A DNA stretch of 64,000 bases from Kappaphycus alvarezii. Lineage: Eukaryota; Rhodophyta; Florideophyceae; Gigartinales; Solieriaceae. The position numbers and the translations under genes were made by a program. The stretch is from NCBI GenBank assembly GCA_002205965.3, contig NADL03000056.1:248001-312000 (forward strand), in the 5' to 3' direction. The notes below the pieces were generated by a model. The model was not told the DNA's origin. It worked only from the letters and a program-made list of their open reading frames with translations, and made no database searches. This document shows, in pieces, positions 39,112 to 49,643 of this stretch. Within the stretch, counting starts at the first letter, position 1. Every line of letters starts with the position of its first letter.

Positions 39112-39848
39112 CGGCAGCGAGGGACGGGTGACTACTTTTTTTTGCGCCCTGGGCGAGTCAGGTAGTGTTGGGACTGCTTTGTACCAAGGTTGTTTACAAG
39201 TGACTCGTGGGGCTGCCAGAGACACAGACGGGGGTCGGCTAGGGTAGGTGTGCATTTGGTGTGGGGAAGGAAAGGACTGGTAGGGTGCGATTCGGGATGG
39301 ACACTGGGTTTTGTCCCGCATATTAAAATTGACAGCGACGGCAAGCATGACCGTGGGATTGGAGCATGAGATTCATGGCGCCCGGCGAGGCGATCGGCCG
39401 CCCAAGGATTAGTCACTGAGCTTGCTACCTCTACGGAACTGCAGCAACATTAATGAAACAGTGGCGGGCGGCGATATACTGCTGATGGAATTTTGTCTGA
39501 TAATCATCGCAGTGCAGACACTTTGATCTGTCATCGACTTGCCATCGGCGACTGCAGCCAACGACGAAACCCCAAGGCGTTAAAGTCGGGTAGGCCAATT
39601 GTCGCGTGTTGGTTGGACGTGTGAAATGTGCAAACCAGTCTGCTCAAATAATGCCAAAACTGCGTCAGCATCATTGGTCGCTTGCCAGTCTTATCAATCA
39701 AACACCCGCGCCAAGAAAAAAGTTGATTGGCCATAAACTAACCCCACTCAAGCGAATACTTAATTCCAATCCCCCGCTCATCCCCGATTCCCCTGTGAAC
39801 ATCCACCCCCGTCACCGCCCCATCCTTGCCCTCCAACCCACCACCACC
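39112..39848. promoter_or_regulatory. Intergenic region with CCAAT boxes upstream of the transporter gene
   Basis: No gene is visible. ATTGG (inverted CCAAT) occurs at 39,673-39,677 and 39,726-39,730, which is 172 and 119 bp before the transporter ATG. This is a usual distance for NF-Y/HAP sites. The role is inferred from motif and position only. Confidence 0.4.
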
Positions 39849-40924
39849 ATGACCGTCCACCCTCCGTCCGTCCCCACCGCAGAACCACCTCTCCCCACCA
39901 CGCCAACCTCAACTGCTGCAAAGCGCCGCATCCCCCAGGAACTTCAACTCGTCATCTGTGCCTTGGGCATATACGCTTGTTATCTACGTTATGGTCTGCT
40001 ACAGGAGCGTATCTACTCATCCACTCATGGCCCACAATTGGAAAAGTTTCACTTTTCCTCCTTCCTTCTCTTCATTCAAACTTCAACCAACGCGCTCGTC
40101 GCCCTTGTTGTCATGTCCCTCAACTTGTTCCCCCCGCACCCGTAAAGGAGGGAAGCAAGCCGCATTGCATTCGTACAGCGTTACCAGAGTATGCTGTTGT
40201 TTCCTTGTCGTATTTGTCCGCTATGTTGTTTTCGTTTACGGCTTTGAGGTTCATGTCGTATCCGATGCAGGCGTTGGGTAAATCGTGTAAGATGATTCCG
40301 GTCATGTTGATGGGGATTGTTATTCGAAGGCGCCGCTATAACTTAGGGAATTTCTGTGTGTTGGGTTGATTACTTTGGGTGTGGCTTTGTTTTCGTGGAA
40401 GGGAAAAAAGGGCGGAGATGTGCCAAATTCCATGTTGGGATTTGCTCTCTTGTTTGGCAGTCTGTTTATGGATGGTGTTACCGGACCCCTGCAGGAGAGG
40501 TTGGTGGCTAGGCACAATCCATCTACTCATCAGTTGATGTTTTGGCAGAATGTTTGCTCCATGGTTTGGCTAGGTGTCGGCAGTGTTTTGAGTGGCGAGG
40601 CGAGTGGTGGTATCGATTTTGTAGTAAGGTTTCCGTCCGTCCTGAAGGATATTCTGCTGTTTTCGCTGGTCTCGGCATTAGGACAAAACTTTATCTTCTT
40701 CACTGTCAGGAACTTTAGCCCTCATTGTAACCACAATCACCACAACCAGGAAGATGTTCACCGTCTTGCTCTCCATTTTTGTTTACAATCACCCGATGGT
40801 GCAAAGACAATGGCTAGGATTGGTGCTGGTGTTTGTGGCTATTGCTTGGGAGGCCGTCGCGAAGCAACAGGAAAAGAGGCGCAAGGCGGACAAGGACGGA
40901 GTAGAAGGGAAAAAGGACAGGTAA
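39849..40924 (+). CDS. HUT1: SLC35B1/HUT1-type nucleotide-sugar (or ATP) transporter of the ER
   Basis: Multi-pass solute carrier of the ER membrane. The family has been linked to UDP-galactose/UDP-glucose and, for human SLC35B1, ATP/ADP exchange. Recognisable conserved stretches are YGLLQERI near the N-terminus, YLSAMLFSF, MSYPMQALGKSCKMIPVM, GVALF, DGVTGPLQE, LVSALGQNFIF, VTTITTTRKMFTVL and a last segment QWLGLVLVFVAI. The start ATG at 39,849 gives about 358 residues, close to the family norm. Frame breaks lie near 40,130 (a C6 run), 40,345 (TTAGGGAA, one G short) and 40,722. Allowing these, the chain is continuous to the TAA at 40,922. The protein ends in KKDR, fitting the KKXX dilysine ER-retrieval signal and supporting the stop position. 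Two CCAAT boxes lie upstream. Substrate specificity cannot be decided from sequence. Confidence 0.92.
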
Positions 40925-43552
40925 TTTTTGCCAACTCGGCTGTAGCTCTAACTTGGTCTGTAATGTCTGTTGTGTCCAGGCAACGTGCCGCCGGAAGTTT
41001 CAACTATTCGCATACCGTTGCAAGGATATGCACTTTCTACCCCGCAAATGCGCTGCTCTATTTGTATTAGGCGAAAGCCTCCAGCGGTCAACTCAGGTTC
41101 TCCGGAAAGCGAACAGCTGCCGGGCAGGACTAGTAGTATGTTTGCCTCTCAGTACAAATTTTCCTCCCCAAATAATAGGTCTTGCGCCAAACATGGCGTA
41201 TTGTTTCATACCAAATGACTCGAGTCATGTGTAAATCGACAGCCAGGCGCCGTTTTGGAAACAGTGATAGTCGTGAAACAGACGAGCATTAATGCAGGAA
41301 GCGTCCACTGTTGAGGTTACCTCGAGAGCGCTGCAATTGATCTGGACACTGCTGATGACTGGCTCACATTTTCGGATTGAGCCTTCGGATGTGAGCCCAT
41401 GGCCCACAATCGTCGTTTTCGCTGCCCTCGAAATTGTTATTCGACATCGTTTCCGTTTTGACCTCGCTGCATTCGTGACATTCACACGCGTACGAACCCC
41501 AGCAAACTACAGCACATTAGGTTCTGCTTGTCTAGCGACAGGCAACGACGGATGGGGCGTGAGCCACGTCTTGTAGAGACTCTTGGTATTCCTACTTGCA
41601 ACAACAGTCTCTAGTTTCCTAGCAAATACAGAGCTGCTATTTCACAAACCTACGGTTGCGTTAGGCAGCTGCGAAATGTTCCAAAATTATGTACAACTGT
41701 CTGCACCTCGTGAGAACCCCCTTTGTTGAGAACCTGCCCACACCTGATGCCCAAGATCTTCCAAGGGACGCAAAAATCCGCAAAGTTTGGCGACTGGATA
41801 TTTCGCGATACGATTACGGTGTCCACGCGGGTTACCATTTTCCTCTAAAATGCTAGAAATCCTCTGACTGTATTTTGAAGCCAGGGCATTCCTGGCAGCA
41901 TCCGATGCTAGTGGCAACAACCAAACAACCGAACTATCAGACGAAAATGTGAGTTGAAAATCGGGAATTTGTGCGGAGTGCCCGCGCCCCCTCCGTTCCG
42001 CTCCAATTTGCAAAAAAATTCGCTGCAGTCAGCTATACACCTCTCGAATTGATTGCAACGTCCAATTCAAACAGCAAAAACACCCTCAGGCTTCGCAGTA
42101 ATGCCACAGCAAAATTCATTTTGGAAAAGTAAGTCGGTCCAGGGGCTTACGAATCCAGAAAGATCAGTCTGCGGGAAACCGACATATTTCCCCACAGAAC
42201 AAAATGTCGCCCGCTACATGGCCCCAGCAGGATTCCCTTTCATTCATTCATGACGTAACAGTTCCTTTGCGGTGTGTTGCTGGCGGCCGAGTACCGAGCG
42301 CCCACTCTGCCGCAAGTGCTGTGACTGGTATCTCCGGCTGTATCATGGCGGGGTTCAAATTTCGCCGTTGGCAACGTGATTGGCCCTGGCCACGGTATTG
42401 CAATTGTTTATGCTGGTGCCGGCCCATGAGTACTCTTGCAAAACTCGTTGCGACAAATGTTGACGCCACTGCCAACACAGGATGTAGGCAACACATTGGT
42501 TGAACGCCTCAGACTAGGTGGCCAAAATGTTGTACGCTGCCCTTTACACATCTCGTCATGGTGATCAAATTCGGGGCATAACTGTGGTTATGTTTCGGAT
42601 TGCCCAGCCCTGCCGCGTGCAGATGTTTCATATCCACGTTTTGGCAACGGGGATAAGCGCGCCCTTTTTGTCCACTTGAGGTCGATATTGTTGCACTGCA
42701 CAAAGCCATCGGAGATTAATGCCGTCTCTCAGTTTTAGAGTTCCGCAAGAGTTCCAAAGTCCTCGTCAGAAATTCTCAGCGCTTGACCTACACGACCGAC
42801 GGTCTTCGACGTGGCATTTGTAGACAGAGAAACGTTGTGTCCCCCAACATCGCCCCTTCGCAGAGCATGACGGAAGGCTGACGATACACTACAAAAGCAG
42901 TCATTAAACATGGAGGCTGCCTACGGGTTTTGCGGCTCCCTCAGCGCATACTGTTTCCCAGCTGATGCAAACTTTTAGCACGCAATCACAGCTCAAACCT
43001 AGGGCACGAATCATAGTTTTCCAAAGTAGCTTCACACCTTGTGATTAGACCTTGCGCAAACATATTCTGCCCTCTGACTCGACTCTAGCAAATGCATCCC
43101 CTTTCTGCTCCACTTGATACTGCAGAAAGGTATGACTTTTGTGCAAGAACCAAAGTCCCATACTCGGTGAGAATAATAGCTCGGCATCTCGTATAGGTCT
43201 CCATCCTCGTTAAGATGTGCACTGCAGGTTATAGTCTGGACGAGTTGAAGCAGACACGTTTGTAGCTTTGCTGCCACCTGCGAAGCAGCAAGGTAGGAGC
43301 TGCTCTCACCGATCTGTCTCTCTTTGCACCAGGCCAGTCCGCGCCGCTATCCCTAACCCCCATACCAACTTTAGTATTTACATTATCTCTGGCTTTTCAC
43401 GGGCGCAGCGGACGGCGGCACCCTTGCCAAGAAAAAGCTCACGACTTCATCCTTACGTTATGCTCGCGAGTGTCGAGAGATCCCTCGTCCCTTTTTCTGT
43501 CACAGTAAACCAAAAAATGGAACCGCGAGCCCAGCATGTTTTATTGCACCAA
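40925..43552. other. 2.6-kb gap between transporter and R3H-SUZ gene
   Basis: Mid-GC sequence with many short open frames on both strands and none I recognise. In contrast with its neighbours it shows no consistent strand asymmetry, so I find no support for a coding gene. It may be a degenerate transposon. Confidence 0.4.
43540..43545 (-). terminator. AATAAA polyadenylation signal of the R3H-SUZ gene
   Basis: AATAAA on the minus strand lies 7 bases after the proposed TAG stop of the R3H-SUZ gene. Confidence 0.4.
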
Positions 43553-45174
43553 CTACGGTAAGAGGAAAGTCGACAGTCGAGTCGAGGCCGTACGCTGGCG
43601 ATGGAGTCTTGGTAATCTGCGACGGCAGCGACGTGTGCTGCATAGTGCTCATCTCCCTCGCAGTGACTGATGCCCAACTTTTCAACTGTGGCAGAGTCGT
43701 ACATACCGCTGTGCTCCGGAACACTTACACCCCTCCCAGCATAGTCCATCAATCCATTCACTCCTTGCCCGACGTGCTGAAACATAACCGTCCCTGTGGG
43801 AGTATGATGCAATGGCATCGATTGATACTGCCCCACACTGGATCCCTGCACCTGGCTTCCTGTTCCGCCCCGTTCCGCAAGTGCAACGTCGACGGATTCA
43901 AATGCTGCGTGCCCGCCTGCACATTATACGGATACAATAGCTGCCCGAAAATCGGTACGGGCATTTGTTGCTGAGGATGGGCGGGTGTGGTCTCACTGCC
44001 CACTTGTCATACCGCCGATCAAAATCGGGGTCCTGGCGGTCGTTCCTACGCCCCTGAATATAACGGTTTCCGCCGAACCCCGTTAGAACCATAACCACCT
44101 CCGTTACTGATGCCTCCACCGTTGCTGATACGGAAACATTTCCGCCAGTCCCCTGCTCCTGTGCCACACGTCTGTCCTGCGTCCCCTTTCCATTGCCGTG
44201 CAAAGTCCGCGACCCGCTATGACCATTTTCAACGCCACTCACCAACCCCTTGCCGCCTTCAGTAGGTTCCGCTGTTGCTCCTCCCTTTTCAGCGGGAGCG
44301 ATTGTATTCGACACTTCCGCTGCATAACACGGCGATTTCGCCGACGATCAAAGCCAACGGCACCCTCGATAGGTCCTTTCGCCATACGTGGAGCACGAAT
44401 GAGCCTGACTGTCTCATCAGATACACTTACCCCGAGCTGGGGATAGGTCGCGCGCGGTGGCGTCGCCGTCGGTGCCCGACCCTCTAAAGATACGGGCGCG
44501 TGCTCTGCCAGTGACGAGACATGCGCAACAAAAGCAGGGCACGCAAAACAGCGAGACAACAAGTGATGGGAAACAAAAACTGGTCAATTGATGCACGAGG
44601 CAAAGAGCGGTGGTGTCTAAAACGGGAAATAATGGAAAAACGACTTACTTGCGATAATCCTCCTCGGTGATACTGCGCATCCTTTCAACAGGAGGGGCGG
44701 CAGGGTTTGCGGCAAGGGCACCAGGGACAAGGCGTGCAGCCTTCTTGTCAGGTCGCTTCAAAAACTTTGTGGCAGCGGTGGGATCGGACTTTGTGTCGGA
44801 CTTTTCGGATGGTGGGGGCGGTCGGCCAAGTCTGCGATTTTGACTTTTGGAGCGGCGGAACGTGGGGTCTTGACGAGACCAGACGGACCGGTTGAGGCTC
44901 GTCTGTTGATAGGGGGGCTGTGCCGTAGGGCTCGAGGATGTGATCGAAACCATAGTGGCTGGCGACAAGGGAACATACTTTGCGATGAAAGGAGGGCGAG
45001 GGGGAAAGTGGAGATGGGTTTGAGAAGCTGGCGAGGAAGAGGTGGAGGGAATTCTCGAGGGAGGAGATCATAGCGCGGTTCTTGGCGGATTGCATGATAC
45101 GCCAAAGTTCGCATAACTCGGGGGAGGATGGTGGGATGGGGGTGGGGTCGGGGGCGGGGCTGGGGAAGGGACAT
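43553..45174 (-). CDS. R3H-SUZ domain RNA-binding protein with one clear intron
   Basis: Likely a cytoplasmic single-stranded RNA-binding protein of the R3H/SUZ family. The chain starts MSLPQPRPRP (ATG at 45,174). Next is an R3H domain (SAKNRAMISSLENSLHLF, then FHRKVCSLVASHYGFDH), a linker, and a SUZ domain: FLKRPDKK, SITEEDYRK, then ARARIF across an intron. A SUZ-C-like PRMAKGPIEGAVGFDRRR follows. The C-terminus is low-complexity (Q/P/Y/H-rich). The intron is 44,505-44,648 (144 nt) with donor GTAAGT and acceptor GGCAG; splicing joins YRK to ARARIF in frame, the expected SUZ sequence, which validates it. Frame breaks lie in the N-terminal and C-terminal parts (near 45,120, 44,900, 44,430, 43,990 and 43,860), so the C-terminus and the stop at 43,553 are less certain. 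Confidence 0.75.
44505..44648 (-). other. Spliceosomal intron of the R3H-SUZ gene
   Basis: Donor CAA|GTAAGT and acceptor GGCAG|AGCAC. Splicing restores YRKARARIF without a frame change. This is one of the best intron models in the window and shows eukaryotic splicing signals. Confidence 0.8.
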
Positions 45175-45700
45175 GGTGATTGATGAAAAGCGGTTGGGAT
45201 GGCGAGTTGGGTTGCAAGTGAAGGGCGAGGGGACGAGACGGTTGTTGTAGCGGGACTGGAGAGGGGGAAACAAAGGTTGGGGTTAGCCTAGGTAAGGGTG
45301 GGAGGAAGGGGCATGTTGGTTTTGGCAAGGGAGAAAGGAGGGCAGAGAGTGGGATGGGTAATAGAACGACGAGGAAGCGAATGGATAATTGGCAAGGTGA
45401 GAACAGAGGGGACGAGGGCAGGGAGGTAGGATGTTGGAGAGAGCAAGAGGTCAAAGATGAAGTGGAAGAGTGGTTTGGGGGAAGGAGAGATAAAGGTGGA
45501 GCGGGAGCAGAATGGCTGCAGCTGCGGTTGATAGGTGTATTTATCTACTGGGGAGTAGATGAAAAAAAGGAAATGAAACGAAAGAGGCGGCGGACGAGGC
45601 AACGGGGCGAGCAGGGCAAAATGGGGACAGCTGAGGGGTGTGCACGTGAATATATGTTTTTTTTCTTTTTTTACGGTGTTGCTGATGGGCCTCAGGCCAC

Positions 45701-45728
45701 TGGCCATTGGCCATTGGCCATTGGCCAC
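45701..45728 (-). promoter_or_regulatory. Tandem CCAAT-box array
   Basis: The 7-bp unit TGGCCAT is repeated three times with a fourth variant (TGGCCAC). On the minus strand this reads as three CCAAT boxes (GGCCAAT), spaced by 7 bp. It lies 530 bp upstream of the R3H-SUZ start and next to a GTAC array. Regulation by an NF-Y/HAP-type factor is inferred. Confidence 0.5.
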
Positions 45729-45738
45729 ATGCAACAGG

Positions 45739-45800
45739 TGCAGTACTGTACTGTTCACTGTATAGTAAACTAGTGTAAGTACAGCACAATGTACAGTATG
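45739..45800. repeat. GTACTGTAC motif cluster
   Basis: CAGTACTGTACTG, GTAAGTACAG and TGTACAGTATG occur within 62 bp of the spacer between the R3H-SUZ and RabGGTB genes. Confidence 0.75.
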
Positions 45801-46010
45801 TGTTCATTCCCCCTATCGACTCGAATGCACGGCGTTTGTGGTGTTACTTTTTGGGCGACTTTTTGGCCATTTTTTGGCGGATTCCCCGAAAATAAAATGA
45901 AAAAAAAGCCTCATTAATCACGTATTGTACACGTGGCAACTTACAATAGACGACACTCTTGGAGCACAAATGACAGTGTAAGCAATAGGACTTTGGTCGA
46001 CTTTACCTTG

Positions 46011-46985
46011 CTACTCTTCTCGCCTAGCTCCACCTTGCCTTTGTTGAATCCTTTCTCGGACTCGTACGGGCAGCGCCCACACAGCATCCACACTCGCAAC
46101 GCCCTCCTCCCCGAGCAACGACAAACCACCCAGTCCAAAAAACGTATGAAATACATCGCCATGTCCCGGCCTATCCGCAATACCCCCTCTTCGTCCTGAC
46201 ACTCCAAATAAATTGCCTCAACCTCTGCCCATCAATCCACCCATCTTATCCACCATCTTTAAACTAGCCAACACCCACCACGAATAACACACATCCTCCT
46301 TTTTATCCGGCCGTCCATTAAACCCCCCACATTCCAACTGCCTTTCACACAACCATCGCCCCACCAACTCCATATCCACCATTCCCTCCCCCCCCCCAAC
46401 TTTAACACCCCAAACAACAAAACACCTGCCCCGCATGTGACTCTGCCCCGGAATACACCCAAACCCTCCATCAAAATTCACACACTCCATCACAAACTCC
46501 ATCGCCTTGCCCACATCCACCATGTCCATCCTCCCCAAAATCCCAACGTCAACAACCCACAATAACTAAACCGCGTATCCACCTCCCCCCATTCATCCCC
46601 CACAAAACTCCCATCCTCCTGTTGCAACCCAGCCACCGCCCGTCCCACCTTATCCCCATCCACCAACCCCAACTCATCATACAACGCCAAAATCTGAATC
46701 CCAGACAACGTATACAACAAATGAACATCCTGATCCGTATTCCCCGCAAACATCCCCCGTCCCTCATCATAACACGACATGTATACTCCAATATCCGCTC
46801 CTTGGGCAGCCGATCCAGCTCATTCAACAACGCCAACGACGACAACGCCCAATACACCCCGGACAATCGTTTGTGATCCGTAAAATACAGCGCGTCGGAC
46901 CTTTGCGTCTTGGCCTCCAGCGACAGAATATACTCCACATGCTTTGCAACTGGACACCACATGCCACATGCCCCTTGCCCGCCAT
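46011..46985 (-). CDS. BET2: Rab geranylgeranyltransferase (type II) beta subunit
   Basis: Catalytic subunit that attaches geranylgeranyl groups to C-terminal cysteines of Rab GTPases in the cytosol, working with an alpha subunit and Rab escort protein. Prenyltransferase repeats are easy to follow: [64 protein letters not shown]-like ([20 protein letters not shown]), [25 protein letters not shown] and [16 protein letters not shown]. The zinc ligands are present: D and C in EDVCYSWW and H in DVFHTFF. From ATG 46,985 (MAGKG) to the stop at 46,011 the length is about 325 residues, close to the usual 331. Breaks occur near 46,960, 46,785, 46,560 and 46,200-46,250. A TATAAAT lies 48-54 bp upstream of the ATG. 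A farther ATG at 47,161 runs into a stop and is not preferred. Confidence 0.93.
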
Positions 46986-47032
46986 CGTCTCACCCACCTC
47001 TTCCCCTCCCCACCCACCCCGACCGCCACCCG

Positions 47033-47039
47033 ATTTATA
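47033..47039 (-). promoter_or_regulatory. TATA box of the RabGGTB gene
   Basis: TATAAAT on the minus strand, 48 bp upstream of the preferred ATG at 46,985. It lies in the 174-bp spacer shared with the divergent NDUFB10-like gene. Confidence 0.5.
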
Positions 47040-47159
47040 CCCCCCCAAATTTCTACCCACCCACGTGTCCACGTCGCAATTTTCCATTCCCCCACTTGAA
47101 TACAGTCACCACACACCACCATCCCTCCCACCCCCCCCAAAGCCTCCCTCGCAACAAAC

Positions 47160-47739
47160 ATGTCCGAACGAAAGGTGAAACGCCACTACAAGCCAGTCCC
47201 CGACTACCGTCGCGGCGATCCCGACGCAGACACCTTTAAACTTCTCCTCGCCGTACGTCATCCACTCCGCGTCCTTCAAACCCGTCGTCGTGTCGTCGTG
47301 CTGACCTTTGCGTTTTGCATCGCACTTGTGTTTTTGTTTTTAGACGGAGCAACGCGCCAGAGAGGCTTTGGTGGCTATGGAGGAGACAAAGATTCTGCAG
47401 CAGCGTCTTTCGGTATGTTGTCTGTGTGTGTTTGGGCTGTGTCATCGGGTGGTTTTTTTGCATCCGGCGGTTGGGACTGTTTCTTACTTTCAACTGTTTG
47501 TTATGGTTTGGTTGCTTGGGTATTTTGGGGATGCGTAGGAGTGTTATCGTCGCGATCCGGTCAACCATTATGCAAAGTGTGAGGATATTGCGCGGAGTAT
47601 TTACGCCGCATTTCGAGGCCGGGGTTCAAGGATGGGCCTGTTGAAATGTCCGACATTCCGTAATTTGGAGGGCTTGTTGTCTCGCTCGGATGGGACAGTG
47701 TTGTTGAGTGATAAGGCCTGTGCTGTGCTGTGCTGGTGA
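47160..47739 (+). CDS. NADH dehydrogenase complex I subunit, NDUFB10/PDSW-like
   Basis: Accessory subunit of mitochondrial complex I by resemblance. The three-exon model needs no frame correction. Exon 1 starts at ATG 47,160 (MSERKVKRHYKPVPDYRR) and ends near 47,291-47,297. Intron 1 ends with TTTTTAG at 47,343. Exon 2 is 47,344-47,412 (EQRAREALVAMEETKILQQ). Intron 2 is 47,413-47,538 (126 nt, GTATGT...GCGTAG). Exon 3 gives ECYRRDPVNHYAKCEDIAR and ends at TGA 47,737. Total is about 133 residues. The pattern (charged helix, then CYRR.PVNHY..C) matches the paired-cysteine region of NDUFB10-family proteins, including the fungal 12-kDa homologue as I remember it. The intron 1 donor is ambiguous (three in-frame GTC/GTG sites). 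The gene is divergent from RabGGTB. Moderate certainty; a profile search would decide. Confidence 0.65.
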
Positions 47740-48005
47740 GATGGGTTGGTTAGGGAGTTTGTACGCAACTGGTAAAGGGAGGGGAAAGTAAATGACAGTG
47801 TTGAGCATGTGCGAATGGTCTGATTTTGTGCTTGCGAGGTGGAGCTGGCCGAGGTGGGGGGATTAGTAGGTAGCTTCTGGTGATCGTTCTCATTGGTGCG
47901 CCCTGGAAGAGGGAACAGACTGTGCGGTGCGGTGATGGAGCCGCAGCCAGGGGGAGCAAAGTTGAAAGGTACGCCGTTTGCGGTTCCCCGACAGGGCCGT
48001 GAAAG

Positions 48006-49482
48006 GTGACGCACAGTGCACATGTGGTGGATTTGCAGATTGCTCCATGTAGTATTCACGAAAATATTGCGTGTAGTTTTGATGTTGATGTTTTAAATTC
48101 TGATCGGTGGGAGAGGGTGGGAGTCGCGTTGGCGGATGTGGAGATAAAAAAGGGAGTCATCAAAGGCCTGGGGTGGGGAGGCGATTACAGGGCCGATGAT
48201 GGCTGTCGGTAAACAAGAATTTTGATCAAGGCTTGAAGCAGGTTGCGAAGAGGAACAAGATGGAGGCAAGACAAATGGTGGAGAAATTGACCTTTGCAAG
48301 TACAATAGCGTGCATGGAAATAGCTATTACGGGGATAGAAGCGTGAATGAGGTGGGGAGTGTACAGCCGACGAGTCCGGTGACTGGGATGTGGCTACATT
48401 CTTGCAGGGATTGGAGAGGATGTAGGGTTGTGGAATGGGGAGCGCGGGGTATTTGGGAGGGAATATGATGGAGGGGGGGAGTGGAGAAGTCGGTTAAGCG
48501 TGGAGGAAATTGATGAATTGCGGGGAAAGTATATCGACGTGAAAAGGAGTTTGTACGTGGACAAGACGCAATTGGAGTTGAAACGGGAGTTGGGGGTGAA
48601 GATGCGGATTTGGAATGAACTGGAGGAGGGGGAAGGGAAATGGAGAAGAGAGTGGAGCGGATTCGAAAGGGAATGGCGTGGAAGGGAGGAGGGGGTAAGA
48701 AAATCAAGATGTTGCACAAAATGGAGGAGGAGATGGAAAAGACGAAAAAGGCGGGGGAAGTGATGGGGAAGAGTGTAACGGAGTTGAGGGTGGATATTGC
48801 GGAGGGGAGAGGGGATTTTTGCGTCGGTTTGCCATCATGGGAAGGATATTTGGGAGCGGAGATGCAAACTGGGTGGGGGAGAGGTACTACAGCGGGGCGG
48901 AGTTGGACTTGTTGGCGGAAGGCCGAAAAGGTTTCAAGGGAGAGTGTCGCAAGCGATGGAAAGGAAACTGAGGGCAAAGAGGTTTCTACGTGGACCATGA
49001 AAGTGGGGCTGGGGCACTTGTATCGGGTTGAAAACTCGTTAAAAGCGATGCTGGAGAACCTAAGGAGGCGATGAAGACGGAAAACGGTGGGACGAGTGAA
49101 GTTGGGGTGGAGTATCGGTTGGGATATGTGAGGCAGCTGTGGGAAGAGCGGAGGTTTATATGAAGCAAGCCATGGATTATGTCAAGGAGACGGGTGGTCG
49201 GGATGGTGGCGGGGAGGCCGGGCGGAGGCAAAACTTGCTTGAATGGAGGCGGCTGTTGCGGCTGTTTGCAAAGATTGAAATGGAAACTTGGACTAGCAGG
49301 AAGAAGAGAATTGAGGCGCTATATAAAGAGGCGGGGCAGCTTACAAATTTGTGAATGCCGTGTTTGATGAGCAGGAGCGTTGGGTGCAACGGGCGGGTAG
49401 CGAGTTGAAGAAAGGGAAGTCGAGGAAATGGAAGACAACCAACGATTGCTTGTGCTTTGGGAAGAGCTGCCGGGATTCCCAC
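48006..49482 (+). CDS. Coiled-coil protein, function unknown
   Basis: No family recognised. The plus strand encodes E/K/R-rich heptad-like segments in alternating frames: SVEEIDELRGKYIDVKRSLY and the following QLELKRELGVKM (about 48,505-48,610), KMLHKMEEEMEKTKKAGEVM (48,700-48,770), EYRLGYVRQLWEERR (about 49,110-49,155) and a C-terminal helix KIEMETWTSRKKRIEALYKE (49,274-49,333). The frame must change several times, as in the neighbours, and the coding strand is G-rich like theirs. The start is uncertain (48,006 is an upstream limit). A structural, kinetochore or tethering role is possible for such proteins, but nothing in the sequence selects one. Confidence 0.5.
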
Positions 49483-49504
49483 CGTAATATTTGAGGATAA
49501 AATT

Positions 49505-49516
49505 CAGTACAGTAGT
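49505..49516. repeat. Short GTACAGTA motif
   Basis: TCAGTACAGTAG lies in the spacer before the RRM gene. Member of the dispersed GTAC family. Confidence 0.5.
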
Positions 49517-49643
49517 TATCAGTAATTCAGTTGGGGCAGAGGCGTAGGCGTCGGCGTAAATCACCCCTACCACACTCACCGCCCCTCGTCACCCTCTCGA
49601 ATATCACACTCAGTCACACCAACTACCACCGACCCTACCCATC

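Noticed and set aside
44239..44562. Alternative minus-strand start (MLSRCFACPAF) inside the R3H-SUZ gene
   Set aside because: It begins within the intron; splicing to ARARIF gives the conserved SUZ sequence instead.
46820..47161. Minus-strand start at 47,161 for RabGGTB
   Set aside because: The frame meets a stop after 16 codons and the TATA box lies downstream of it. The ATG at 46,985 fits better.
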